A DNA stretch of 64,000 nucleotides. It comes from Tyto alba (Eukaryota > Chordata > Aves > Strigiformes > Tytonidae). The position numbers and the translations under genes are program-made. Below the pieces are notes generated by a model, which ran no database searches, had not been told where the DNA came from, and saw nothing but the letters and a program-made list of their open reading frames with translations. The stretch spans positions 19,445,698 through 19,509,697 of the forward strand of contig NW_024881321.1 in NCBI RefSeq assembly GCF_018691265.1, written 5' to 3'. Positions 38,201 through 50,664 of the stretch are shown here, in pieces. How positions within the stretch are numbered: the stretch's first letter is position 1; each line of letters begins with the position of its first letter.

Positions 38201-41200
38201 TGGAGAATTATTGCAAATTATTTTGATTACATATATCTCTCAGCAAATTCCCACTCTTCTTTACTGTAGCGACTGTAGCTTAATAATTCAAAGAGAATAC
38301 TGATATTACGTCCCGGTGAACTGGGAATTTCTAGTATTGCCAACAGTGATGGAAGAGGTTTTGAAAATAAACAATATTTATTTGCCAATCCTAAATTAAG
38401 CTCATGGTAAGACATTCAAAAGGAGGGGAAAGGTCTGCTTGTGGGTAGATGTGGCCTGTTAAATACAAGACCTAACAGTAAGAAAGAAGTGGGGACCTGA
38501 GAATGACATCTGGGATAGTTATGGGAAATGGGAACGGGGAATCTGATCAAGAGGGAGAGAACTAAGAAGGATAAAGCCCAAGGAAGGACAAAATTTCTTA
38601 GTGTTTATCATGTTCTTGGTGCTACTTCTTAGGTGGAGGAGAATGGAAGGGCAATGCAGGAATCTGCAATAGGAAATTGTACATTGGACATCCTATGACT
38701 TTGTAGACAAACAAGAATGGAAATGCTGTGGTAGTTGGGGAGAGATAAACAGAATACAAGAGTAGTTTTCAGCCTAGTTTCCCAAGGACTGTAGATGATC
38801 GCATTGCGTGTATCTGTCTGCCTTTCTGTGCTTCCTAACAATTCTGGTGAATTTTAATCAAAGTTTAAATTGAAGATTTCTTTCTTGAATACCTGTCTCT
38901 CAAGTTCAAGACACAAATTCCCAAGCAACGTCTTTCTTCCCTTTGGTGCTAACACAGCCTCTAGTTCTTAGATGTGAACCTTAGGAGGTACTTATGACAG
39001 GACAAGATCCACTTAGATAATTAGTAAAAAAGAGGATGAAAGTAGAGAGGAGAGGATGAAGAGTAGCTTTAATGACTACATAGAGTTTAAAAGAAGAAAG
39101 CAAGTACGAGGAATTTTGGAATTTTCCCTATTTTTGAAGAGAGAGGAACAAGGAAAAAACAACAAAGTGAGAGGAGGATAGGAAGAGACAAAGTGTGACA
39201 TGACATTGATGTTCTCTAACAGGGTTAGTATGACACATGCAGAAGTGATAGACAGTTTTGTAAAGTAGAGGTGACCTTTGGCAAACATATGGCACAATCC
39301 AAGGAGGATGGAGAAATAAATATGGCCGTCTTTGAAAGATGATGAATCAGAAGGAGGAAAACCAAAAATGTAATGATAAAATACTCTACATGGCAATGTG
39401 GTTTTTACCCACAGCCACTCAGCAGTATGGGAGTACGAGCACAGGAAGTGTATATTAGGCAAGATGTACATTATACAGAGTTTCCCCTATGAAAATGAAA
39501 ACATTTCTATTGCTCTCTTGAAACAGACTGTAGAATTTAATAGAAAACTATATTCCTGCTACAACAGTTTGCTGTATGTTTCACATGAACTATAAAAAGC
39601 TCATTATTTGCTTTTACTGTTCTATGTAAGAAATTCTGTAGAATCCTTTTAGTCTAATCCTAAATTCTATAGAATTTTTCCATGGAAGGTCACCAAAACA
39701 TCTTCAGTGAGAGACACATGCAAACATCGCATTTACTGCTCTCCTGCCCTCAGCTGGGCTATTCTCTTAGGTCTGTTACATGAAATAATATTTTGTGTGT
39801 TGCTTATTTATATTGTTTACTGCATGATCTGTTACCTGCTTTCATGAAATGTAGCCTAGTTGCATGAATTTGCCAGATGCCAGCTGAAACTAAAATATAT
39901 AGCATTATTTACTCCATTCAGAAATGGATTTAAAATGGAGGAGTCAGGGGTATAATAAAATAAATGACAGAAAGAAATGTATCCTATTTAATGTGGAGAT
40001 CGACAACAAACTGCTTCTTAGGTATTTTTGTCAGAATAACAATTCTTTTTTCTCCTCTTCTCTAAATAGGCCTATCTAAGACAGTGTCCCTGATACATAA
40101 TAAGATGTAAGTGGGGTTTATTCTATTGACTTTTAAAAATAATTCTTAATATTGCTTATAAAATTCTGCCAGAAAGTACTCATTTTAATCATCAGTCAGC
40201 ATTTTTATTATATTATAATCCTTAATTGATTGACGTTTAATCACAGTCTTTGTATTTTACTATCCCTTGTCTCATAAGAGGCAATTTTCTCTTTACTGTA
40301 GTTTAACAGCTGATGAAAAAGATTTAAGGAAACCTATAAACTTAAGATTGGTTAATGGTCCCTTATAAAAGAATATTACACTTCTAGGATCCATTGCACA
40401 GATGTGATACTCAATTGTAGAAATGTGCATGGGGTTTATTAAATTACAGCACAAATCTTCAGTCTTCTGAATTATTGTTCATGTTGGTATTGTTAGGCAA
40501 ATGGGGAGACACATTATTGCTTCCAGTTGTTCGCATTACTGTGGTGTAATACAGTCAGAGACAGCTGGCACATTGCTCTAGGCAAATGCAGAGCTAGAGC
40601 AGCTGCAGAGTTCTGGGCCCCAAGTGAAGGTCCAGCACCGCTGAGTCAGTACTGGATAGCTCATCAAAGGATGTCCAGAAATCAAAAGAAAAAGTTGCCT
40701 TTTCTCAGACCTAGCACACTGAGTTTTGTGTAACTGATTAGCATGGCATTTTTCTGTTTTATATGGGAACCAGTGAGCAAGCAAAAGCAATAGTGAAGCC
40801 ATTTGTCCTCGTTGTATTGCAAAGGGTGAACTGTAGATATTGTTGGCTTTACTTATGAAGGCACAGAAGAAGATGAGAAGTTCTCCACTGTGGAATGAAG
40901 AGTTAATATTTTTGCAAGTTTTGAGTTCTACTGAATGATGTTTAAAAAATAAATACACAAGTGTAGGTTGCATCTGACCATGTGAGAATGTTGTGTTAAA
41001 ATCAATGATTCTTTGATTTAGGTCACAGCTATTAGATTCTTAGATACTACATCCATTCACCATGGGTTTAAAGGTCACAAGGAATCATTCAAATAACTAA
41101 AATCATCTACTCTGAATTCTTGCATGGCCCAGCCTGCTGTATTTCATCTACCACATCCAAATTTGAGCCCAGTAACTTTGATTAAACTTATCTTCCAGGA

Positions 41201-43394
41201 AGGTAATGAAGACTTCCATTGTTCCATAATTTCACAAGTCTCTTAACAATTTGTTAAAATAGTTGCTGTTAAAAATATTAATGTTACTCCACTTTGAACT
41301 GCTGTCAACTCCAGCCTTTGTGTCTCATTGTGGAACGGCAAGAGTTAGAGGGTTCTGAGAATTTTAGGGTACCCATTTTAGGGCACTAACAGGAGTGCAT
41401 TTGTCTTCGTAGAAAGGAATGCACAACTTTAAATTCAAAGGTAGCATTATAGCCCTACTGCAGATAAGGAGAAAACTGCCATCAGAACCATTTGGCATGC
41501 TGGACCAGAGGCAGCACCTTAGATCCTTCAAGTTCCAACCTGGAATTCCTTCTGCTGGACCACAAATTTGAAGAGGCCTAAGCTCTTACCTGCACTTCTT
41601 AAAACAGAAAGGGCATGCTTTAGTTATTTCAGTGTATGATCTAATTTTAACCCAGATATGTTCTCATAAGATGATTGTTGCTAAAGGACCACATAAGTGT
41701 GCATGTTCTTAATTTTAAACTGGTGCACATTTAGTAAGTCGTTTGGTTATTTTGCTATACTCCATAATTTCATTTAGAAACACGTGTTTGATTGCTTGGA
41801 TTATATGAGCAAACATCTAGAATGGAGGCTTGGAAAAAAAGGAGCTGCCCACAAAATCTTGCCAAATCAGATAAGATGCAGATAAAGATGGTGCACTTGA
41901 GAAGGAGCAAGGAACAATTAGACTCCTTATGAGAGCTCAGTGTGCCCCTCCTTCCATTTAAGATCCAAAATTAAGTAGGTGGTTGGATCCTCCACCAATT
42001 TTTTACAGAGTGTATAGCAAACTTGCCAATCCTTTTTGTCAGCTGCACCTAGCTAAGAGATTTCAACTTTTTTCTTTTGACTGATACTCTTGAGATTATT
42101 ATCATCTGTGCTTTGGATGCTCTGAGAACCTTTTGTTGCCATCTGGTTTACACTGTATTACACCTTAAAGCCATGTGAAGACTAAAGTTAGGACAGTTTC
42201 AGAGACAAAATATAGAAGCTAGTTTTCTGGGTAAGACTTCTCACTAAAAAAAATGTATTGGCACCCTGGAGTTTCACAGTCATCCACTGACCTCTGTAGC
42301 TTAGTGTGTTTGTTAATAATTGCCACACCTCTAGAACCTGAAACTAGCTTGAATTTTAATTAAATTGGATTTTTCTGTGTGTATTAGGGTTGCTATCTCT
42401 GGTCAGCAGTTGATGCCCAAGTTGAATTCTCTCTTATTCCACAATAGAGGGGTAATAGGGTGCTTTCTGAGGTGTTCCTAAGACTAAAGCTTCAAGCCCT
42501 TTTTGGCACAAAATAGTCTTATACAGTTGTCTCCAAATGGCACCTGTTTAATAGCATTCTTTAACAGGGCTGAAGGTATGTTTCCTACAATGATAAAAGG
42601 TTGGAAAGGAGTCTCTGTAGGATGCTGTTTGGCTGAGTTCCGGTTGGTGTGATTATTTTAATTCTTCTGGGATTTTATAGTATTATTAATGATATGTGAG
42701 GGAGTTTAGAGCCTTAGACAGGAATCTTTTAAATTATTTTAATCTAAATGAATTAATTGTGGCTACCCTTAGAAAACCATTTCAGTTCACTACATGCTTA
42801 CATGTTGCAAAAGCTTTTATCCAGTTCTCATTCAAACCCTTTCCAAACTTTACATTTTCCCCACAATGTCCACAAGAAATCCAGAATCATAATAAAATAT
42901 GATAGGTTAGGGTATCTGTGCAGCCCTCTCTTCTCTATATTTCAAACTGTAAAGTCAAGGTGGGAATTGTCTCATTCGGTGTCTTTTAGGTCAATAGGTC
43001 AGATTATCACCACTTGGGATAATAAGGTATTACCCCACTGTTAATATAAGTTTTATATACTCAGGTCATGCTCTCAGTGAATATCTATCTGTTTGCTACA
43101 GAGCAAGTGTGAGCAGCTCTGAGATGTTGCTGAAGCAAATTTGCAGATTTCATTGCTGCAAATGTTCACAAATACCCCTTGCCCCTATACTGTAGTCCCT
43201 ACCCTGCAACAAAACATTCAACTCTCTGTGAACAAAGACAAAGAGCCAGAGCAGTTCGGCTGGTATTTGGCATGTGTGCTATTCAGCAGGTGCGTGCTAA
43301 ATTGCATTAGACTTAACACCAGGAATCAAATCACTAATTGGGCACCAATGTGAAGAATTTTTCTCATTTGGGACCTGAATTGCAACACTTATAT
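35297..43394. other. Gene-free stretch
   Basis: No gene or RNA recognised. A purine-rich segment lies at 38990-39180, with AGAGGATGAA repeated near 39031 and 39051. Minus-strand frames of 131 codons (39076-39471, 40578-40973) have no domain and sit in low-complexity or pyrimidine-biased sequence. Confidence 0.5.
38990..39180 (+). repeat. Purine-biased low-complexity segment
   Basis: The plus strand is strongly A+G rich (AGAGGATGAAAGTAGAGAGG and similar). This asymmetry explains the stop-free minus-strand frame that overlaps it. Confidence 0.6.
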
Positions 43395-43470
43395 CCCTTT
43401 AGGCAAGGCATCACAATCTTCCTATCCCAAAGCAACAGCGCTACCGCTTGAGCTAAAGGAGAATCTCCAT
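43395..43470 (-). repeat. tRNA-like relic (tRNA-derived SINE or tRNA pseudogene)
   Basis: On the minus strand the sequence reads CTTTAGCTCAAGCGGTAGCG, then TGTTGCTTTGGGATAGGAAG and ATTGTGATGC. TAGCTCAAGCGG matches a pol III A box/tRNA D-arm, and GATTGTGATGC is a weak B box at about the right distance. No acceptor-stem pairing is visible, so this is not an intact tRNA gene. It resembles old tRNA-derived repeats of amniotes. Confidence 0.42.
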
Positions 43471-44988
43471 TAGCTAACAGTAGTAACACTTACTGTATAT
43501 CCTGTTTCTAGGCTGCAAACCACAATAGGGGAAAATCATTATAATCCCTTAGTGATTTATAATCATTGTGATTTTAGGGCCTTGTTTTTTTCTAACTTTT
43601 CATTTATTTTTAATTCTGTGTAAGATCATTTGGATGAAACAAACAAAGAGTGCACTGGTTCTCAAAATTTAGACAAAAGAAGTTTTCACTTTTTATGAAG
43701 GTTGGAGAAATTAGGCATGTTTGATATTCTTGCCTCTCTTAATTTCTTAGCTCCCCCATTCCATCTATTTCAAAACCATTAAATCTTTTCTCACCGTCCC
43801 TCTGTTACAAGTTACAAAGGTTGCAAAAAGAATCTAATGTTACACTTATAAAATCTGAAAAATTTCAGTCTTTTTCCCTCATGAATAACAGTACCTGGGG
43901 GGTGCAGTTCCTTCTCAAGCTTGTCCATGATGGGTCCTCAGCATAGTACCTAGGTCCAGGTAGAAGTATTCAGCTCCTTATGAAATCAAACCACCTAGTT
44001 GCCATCTGACAGACTGCCTGACTTGAAGCACACACGGCTGAAGTATTTAATCTGTTGCAGCTCAGCTGTGAGTAGATGGTTACAGACTTTTGTCTGCTGT
44101 GACTTAAGTGTCCTGAGCCTCAAATCAGAGGTGCTTCTTAAGTACTTTGTGATCTGTGGACAACAAGAGTACATAAATGCATATTATTAAAATCACCCAT
44201 ATTTCTATTAAATCACAGTGCTAGACATAACTTTTCTCTTTTCACAGAGATATTGTCATGGGCACTTCCATATAGTGCTCGTATTTTAATTTCTAAAAGT
44301 AACTTGTCTTGTGGGAATGTTTCCACATCCCTACAACTCTTTCTCTAAAATTGCTTCATTCTTATTAAATTATTTTCTTTTGCTAGGTTAGTTGCTTTCT
44401 TTCTTTAGATACTTCTACAATAAGAATTATACAGCACTATTCTGGTGTTAGCCAGAACATAAGACAACACTTTAGATGGAAGGGACTTTATTTAGTTAAG
44501 GAATTGTGCATATTCTTAATTTAAAATGCTCTAAGAGATTCTCAAACATGAGTTCAAGTGTTCTTTTGAAACAAGATCATAGAAATCAGCAGGGATAGGT
44601 CATTTTATGATGATTAACTATTTCCTCATCAATTAAAATTTGTATTCAAAATAAATTTTAACATTACTAGTTTTTTTACCTCACTAGAAATTCTTCCTGC
44701 TCTTAAAACACCTCCTGATGTAATTCCTAAGAAAGAGTCCTGACAGTCAGTAGTAATATTTGAAATTACAGAATTATCCTGTAAGGAATTACTATATTTC
44801 AGTTTCCTTCTCTTTCCAACTCAAATGAAAAGATGGAATTTAAATCATTTCCCAGGAAATCAGACACTCAGGAAAATGTAATCTGAAATTCTATGTAAAT
44901 ATTTAATTTGAAAGTCAAAATGATAGAGATAAAAATGAAGTGATTTTGCTCTGTTGAAGCAAGTGCTTCAACTACCCCACTTCCAGGA

Positions 44989-45022
44989 GGGTTTTGAAGG
45001 GGTGTGGGAGGGTAGTTGAGGG
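44989..45022 (+). other. G-quadruplex motif
   Basis: Five G runs of at least three (44989-44991, 44999-45002, 45006-45008, 45010-45012, 45020-45022) are separated by loops of 7, 3, 1 and 7 bases. This meets the usual G3+N1-7 rule with one spare run. It is isolated in AT-rich DNA. Confidence 0.85.
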
Positions 45023-45911
45023 TTTTTTTGTCTCAATCAACTAGTTCTTTAGGATAGAAAACTCTTCCATCAGGGATGGGGTTTTTTCATATTGGTAGTT
45101 CTAACTATATTGTCCAGGACGAGAGAAGAAATGAATGCACAGAACCAGAACACATGTGTCTTTCAATTGAAGCACATTTTTATCCAAAACCAGAGGCTAC
45201 TCCCCTGCTAATCTCTTTTTACAGTTTCAGAGAATTTTAGTGGGTTTTGCTTGTCACTCATTGGCAGCCAAAAATTGAAACCTGTTCCAGAGAAGGAAAT
45301 CAGAAGACATTCAGTTAAAAAAAAATGCGTGCGGTGCTATTATTCCCTCCTGGTGACCGAAAAGACCTTCACAGAAAGTTCCCTAACTCTGAATGCTAGC
45401 CGTTCCTCCTTTCAGCACATTCATCATCAAACATTGTTGCATAAACAGAACGTAGAGTCATTCTCTGAATACATCATTTCTCCCACTCATTATTGATGAG
45501 TTAAAGGTTATCAATAACTCAAGGATATACAATAAATTATCTGTCTTTTGTCAGACTATTATATATTCGTTGTATGTCCTGTAGTTATAACTAATTTCTG
45601 AGGCTTGCCTGATGTGATTTTAACTTTTGTTATAACTCTGTTGCATACTATGCATTAAAGCAAGAGTCTACAAAACAACCCAGCCTTGATCTAGTCATGT
45701 GACTTTTCAGAAAAAATAGCTAAGCCCACAATGGTTTTTGATTTAAAAAAATAAAAAAAATCTGAATTCCCATTTTTGCCAGACTAATAAATTCAGATTA
45801 TTTCATTAATTTAATATGGAGATGCCTATAGTGGATACCTACATATGATCACATCAGTGGAAGAAAATATGCATTCCTAAACTGCAATTAATCTGTGTTA
45901 CCTTGTACGTC

Positions 45912-45943
45912 TGTATTAAGAGGAGAGAAATCTTCTTAATACA
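45912..45943. repeat. Inverted repeat, 10-bp stem
   Basis: TGTATTAAGA at 45912-45921 pairs perfectly with TCTTAATACA at 45934-45943 across a 12-base loop. No pyrimidine tail or other context suggests a functional RNA. Confidence 0.8.
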
Positions 45944-46426
45944 AGACTACTAAGAGGACCCAGCCCAGGATCCTGGGAGGTCTGGCTTTCAGCAGACCAT
46001 GGCTGGTGAGATGAATCCCTGATTTGCAGACAGTGCAAACTGTAGCTGAAAGGAAAGAGACTCACCCTTTACAGCAGACATGTGTTTCTGTTAGCATAAC
46101 TTTTTTGAAATCACTTATGTTTAGTAAAATAAAACCTGACACATATTTTCAAGAACTACTCAGTATTTATTTTCTGTTGCTCTTTTCCTGTGTTACTAGG
46201 TGAAATAAGTTCTTCCCAGAGACACACATCTCATTCCTTGTTAGCAGAATGCTTTCTAGTTACTGTAAATGTCTTTCTTTTCAAATCTCTTTCTTCTCTT
46301 CTTCTTCAGTACTTTGATGTCAGAAGAGGATCATAGAATCACAGCATTATAGAATGGTTTGGGTTGGAAGGGAACTTAAAGATCATCTAGTTCCGACCCC
46401 CCTGCTATGGTCAGGGACACCTTCCA

Positions 46427-47338
46427 CTAGACCAGGTTGCTCAAAGTTCTGTCCAACCTGGCCTTGAACACTTCCAGGGAGGGGGTAACCACAGCTTCTC
46501 TGGACAACCTGTTCCACTGTCTCACCACCCTCACCGTAAAAAAATTCTTCCTTATATCTAGTCTAAATCTACTCTCTGTTACTTTAAAACTGTTACTCCT
46601 ATCACTACACTGCCTGATAAAGAGTACCTCCCCATCTTTCCCATAGGCCTCCTTTAAGTACTGGGAGGCTGCTGTAAGGTCACCTTGGAGTCTTCTCTTC
46701 TCCAGGCTATACAACCCCAATTCTCTCAGCCTGTCCTCATAGGGGAGGTGCTCCAGGCCCCTGATCATCTTTGTGGGCCTCCTCTGGACTTGCTCCAAAA
46801 GGTCCATGTCCTTCTTATTCAGGGGCTCCAGAGCTGGACACAGTACTCTAGGTGTGGTCTCAAGAGAGTGGAGTAGAGGGAGAGAATCACCTCCCTTGAC
46901 CTGCTGACCCCATCTTTTGATGCAGCCCAGGATGCGATCGTCCTTCTGGGCAGAAAGTGCATATTGCCAGGGCATAGCAAGTTTTTCATCCACTACTGCT
47001 CCCAAGTCCTTCTCCACAGAACTGCTCTCAATCCACTCATTGCCCAGCCCATATTTATGCTTGGGATTGCCCCAACCCATGTGCAGGACCTTGCACTTGG
47101 CCTTGTTGAACTTCATGAGGTTCCCACAGGCCCACTTCTCAAGTCTGTAAAGGTCCCTCTGGATGGCATCCCTTCCCTCTAGCATGTCAACTGCACCACA
47201 CAGCTTGGTGTTGTCATCAAACTTGCTGAGGGTGCACTCAATCCCACTCTCTGTGTTGTCAACAAAAATGTTAAACAGCATTAATTCCAGTAGTGACCTC
47301 TGAGGAACACCATTTGTCACTGCTCTCCATTTGGACAT
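46427..47338 (-). pseudogene. CR1 ORF2 fragment: RT second half and C-terminus, 303 codons open
   Basis: The longest open frame of the window. Residues 1-50 cover the RT core from SKWRAVTNGVPQ to the catalytic box at residues 40-43, which reads Phe-Asp-Asp-Asn (47210-47221) instead of Phe-Ala-Asp-Asp. Residues 51-142 and 175-303 follow the CR1 C-terminal region ([45 protein letters not shown]). Residues 143-174 (46817-46912) are not CR1 protein but the shifted reading of the same CR1 DNA, so two compensating indels keep the frame open. A further frame change separates it from the upstream RT part. The initial Met is an internal residue. Not a functional gene. Confidence 0.88.
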
Positions 47339-47502
47339 CGAGCTGTTGACAGCATCTCTTTGAGTGCAACCATCCAGCCAATTCCTTACCCATTAGTAGT
47401 CCTCTGTCAAATCCATGTCTCTTCAATTCAGAGACAAGGATGTCATATGCAACAGTGTCAAATGTTTTGCACAAGTCCGGGTAGATCACAGCAGTTGCTC
47501 TG
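47317..47502 (-). pseudogene. CR1 RT fragment upstream of a frameshift
   Basis: In another frame than the 303-codon piece, the minus strand reads AVIYPDLCKTFDTVAYDILV, then SELKRHGFDRG. This is RT domain 2/3 of CR1, holding the first catalytic Asp region (DLCKTFD; family form DLCKAFD). After GFDRG a net indel shifts the frame. The frame continues upstream beyond the element into unrelated flanking DNA (to 47840), giving a 189-codon chimeric open frame that is best explained by chance. Confidence 0.8.
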
Positions 47503-49904
47503 AATGGCAGTAGATTCTCTTTGAATGATGAAAAAGAGGACATGCTTTTATAACAGCCTGTGTTCATTACAACATGAAATACCTCGACACACCTAACATA
47601 TGCATTGTCTGCTGCTGGTAGCTGTGCTGTATTAAGGCCTTTGAGAGACTGATTAAGTGCAAACATAGAGGTCATCCTGTACAAGGTGAAAATGTGTGCT
47701 TTGCTCTGCACATCTGTCCCAGTGCTTTGCTGAATTGGGACCACAACATGTACTTTTAGCTGCTGACATACTGAGTTGAAAACACTAACCACCTTAGACT
47801 TTTTGTTCCTGTGCCTCCTAACAGAGAAGAAAACAAGCATCTAAATCAAGGAGCAGGCACATGCAGTAAGGAGACACATGTATTACAGAGGTGGAACTGA
47901 GACAGAGTAAAATCCCGCTGTGCTTGTCCTTTTTGTGGTACACGTGGAGAAGCAATGTTAAGTCAGTAGAGTGAGGAATAATTGATGCTAGTTTGTAGGG
48001 GATAACTAAAGCAATATCACTGCAATCTCAAATTGCACAGAAAACCAACTGTGTAGTTGGGAGATAAATTAATGTCTTCCTATGCTCTTCTCAAAGAATA
48101 GAGCAGTTTTGACAACTCATCTTCACTTTCAAATGTCACTAATTATTTAGGAGGAGGGAATGTTTGTTTTTTATTGCCCAAGAAGAGCTGTTTTGAAAGG
48201 CTTGATTACTGGAAGCAGTGTAAAAATGTGAATCCCACTTTATAATATATCAAACATCCCTTCCAAAACATACTTCTCTATTTGTGTGTGGGTCTATATC
48301 ACATACATAATAATGGTGTTTTCTAAACTTCTCAGAAGAAATTGTGCATCACAATTTCTGTCCCCAAAACTATATGTCTGTTTGTTGTATATGTTTGAAT
48401 GCTTCCCTTCCATGGCAAAGACAGTTTTGTCTGATGAGTATCTTCTTGTCTTTTGTCTCAGTCAAAGTCTTTCCTCCTAAAACCAACTGTGAACCATCAA
48501 AAATGTTAATGTGAAAGTCAGCAGTATTATACAGAAGTCATTGTTTCATAAGAGAAAAGAGAGATTAACTTTAATAATTTAAGACAGTCTCTAAATTAAC
48601 AAAGAGGAAGTGAACAATGTAACTGTACTGTACCTAGATGAATGCCAAGTGTCACTCAAGTTTCAAAATTCAACATTACCAATTGCCGTCATTACATATA
48701 GCCTCACGTGTCTAGAGTAAGATGTTAAAGATCACAACTGCAACTTTGAAGATGACAAGCATTTGCGTCAGACTACAATAGGTAACTGGAGACACCTCTG
48801 TACAATGCAGAGCAAAACCAGCCATTTGGAAACTAATACTGTTTTAACAAGTAGTTTTGTGATCAAGGAGGGATGGAGGTGATTACCATGCACCAAATTC
48901 AAATATGGGTTTATTTTCCTAAAGAGGAAAAGGAATAAGGAAGACCATTGGCAGATGAGAGTTTTCTGAGTGCCTGTGAGCCTGTTCTTAACCCTCGACC
49001 TTAATTAACTCTCATGGCTTTACCCATAACTCCAGACCTTCCTCAATGCAATGGAGGTGCAGGGGGCTGGGAAGGAAAAAGCCATGACAGGGATCTCAGA
49101 ATCACCCTGAATTTTCTTTGTCATTGCCTAATCCATACATTTATGAAGCAGCAGCAATATAGGAAATTATAGTCATACGGTCAACATGTTACAGCAGCAC
49201 TAAAAGAATAACTTTTCATTCAGTGTGTAAAACACATTATGATAACTGGCATTTTCTATTAGTTGAAAAAGACATTGGTACTATGGAGTATAAGGCACAC
49301 ATACAAGTCAAAATTAAGTCTCCTTGCAAATAATGCTGCTGTTGTACTGACAAGAATTTGGCATTCCTTATTGATTGACAATGTGCCATCAAATTATGGG
49401 TTCTTTACCTAAGCTTAGTACAGACTGCCTAGTGCCAGCTTGGAATATTTTGCCAAGAGATCAGGTCATAGATATACAATTACAATGGCTTAGGAGAAAA
49501 AGAAGTATTGTGCCTTGTTCAAAAACACTACGGGCCAAAGATTTGTTGTTAGAGAGAAAGATACGAACAGCTCACTTTTGGGGAAGGTAGCCTTATCCCC
49601 ACTTTCTGAAACAGAGTCTCAATGGTGACTGGCTGTCTGCACTGAGCAGACAAAGGTAGGAAAATAGCAGGCAGGATGGCAGCCTCCTCTGCTAGTTTTC
49701 TGCTCTTCAAGGACATGTACTTGGAAACTCTGAGGCAGGGAGCCAGTTTTCCATTTCAGCTTTATGTGCTGCTCACTCAGTGCACATACAGTTTTTAAAT
49801 GCAGGTCTCCACCTTGTCTGAAGGGCAGTAATTAAGTGGGGTTTTGGTTGCCCCAGGCAGCCAGATAATAGGAACTTTCCTATCTTGATGAGCGGTCCCA
49901 GAGG
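47503..49904. other. Gene-free stretch
   Basis: Unique DNA. The first 340 bases carry the non-CR1 part of the chimeric minus-strand frame; I recognise nothing in its roughly 115 residues. No RNA gene or repeat body seen in the rest. Confidence 0.5.
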
Positions 49905-50115
49905 ATCTGTCCTTTTGGTACCTCCTGATTTGACTGCTGCAACGCACTTGATATGGGACAACCTTGAAAACTGCTCAGAAACGCCAGCTTCTGTGGCAAG
50001 TGGTGATCTGCTTGCTAAGCCATGTACCACATGCAGGGGATTTCTAGCTGGTTTTGGTCGGAGTTATTCAAGGGACTACCTGCCTCCTTTGTCCCAGCAG
50101 CAGCAACTGGTTAAG
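49905..50115 (+). mobile_element. L2-type LINE relic (RT C-terminal region)
   Basis: At 49929-49949 the plus strand reads Phe-Asp-Cys-Cys-Asn-Ala-Leu, followed by DMGQP, a stop and KLLRNA. This follows the L2-type landmark DYCNALxxGLP...LQxxQNAAA. Further on, another frame gives RDYLPPLSQQQQL (about 50068-50112), similar to a later conserved stretch of such elements. Stops and frame changes show it is a dead ancient copy. Boundaries and subfamily are uncertain, and identification is by motif only. Confidence 0.5.
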
Positions 50116-50664
50116 GATGTTTCTAAGAATCTTCAGATTTGGATTTAGAGGAGGTGGTAAGAGGAAGAGAATGCACATCTCTGTTGAGAGATGGGTTTTG
50201 CTTGGTCCAAAGGTGCGAGACTTTGTCTGTTGCATGAGGTTCACTGGCTCAGAATAGCTCAATAATTTCTTCATCAGGATAATGTATTAACTCCATCTTT
50301 CTAGGAACAAGTCATTTGGCAAATATACATTTGCAAGGACCAATTATTTTCTGTATTGATTTTTCTTATTTTTCATTATGTTAAATTGTGTTAATTTATC
50401 TGAAGATTATGAGATTATATTAATTGTACAGTGTATAGGTACATACAAAATAAAATTTCTAGTGAGAAAAATAAAGGACAACAAATTGGCTTGAAAAACT
50501 GACCAGCCAATTCTGAGGAGGCAGTCTCAGAAAGAGGATTTCATGACCTATGAGGCTTAAATTAGTTTAACTTTGCAATGCATGTGGATCTTGCTCAAAT
50601 ATCTGAAGACAAATAGGAAAGGTAAAATGGTAATTCTTTCTCGCCATACTTAATCCTGTCTCTA
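50116..50664. other. Gene-free stretch
   Basis: AT-rich sequence after the L2-type relic. Short frames only; nothing recognised. Confidence 0.5.

Larger units (their letters stand above)
43471..46330. other. Gene-free stretch
   Basis: Unique AT-rich sequence. The notable items are a G-quadruplex motif at 44989-45022 and a 10-bp-stem inverted repeat at 45912-45943. No gene recognised. Confidence 0.5.
46331..47502 (-). mobile_element. 5'-truncated CR1 LINE, minus strand
   Basis: A 1.17-kb CR1 copy in reverse orientation. Its 3' end is at 46331, with octamers reading ATTCTATA, ATGCTGTG, ATTCTATG on the minus strand, followed by the CR1 3'UTR block and then ORF2 C-terminal and RT sequence up to about 47502. 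There the similarity stops after a VIYPDLCKTFDTVAYDILVS segment, at the bases equivalent to AGAGCAACTG of the family. Endonuclease and the N-terminal half of RT are missing. No poly(A) and no evident target duplication. Confidence 0.95.

Noticed and set aside
39076..39471. 131-codon minus-strand frame
   Set aside because: Composition follows the purine bias of the plus strand; no domain and no supporting context.
46437..47182. Plus-strand frames of 63-77 codons across the minus-strand CR1
   Set aside because: They are antisense shadows of CR1 ORF2.
49885..50148. 87-codon open frame as a host exon
   Set aside because: Another frame of the same DNA shows L2-type RT residues, so it is better explained as a LINE relic.
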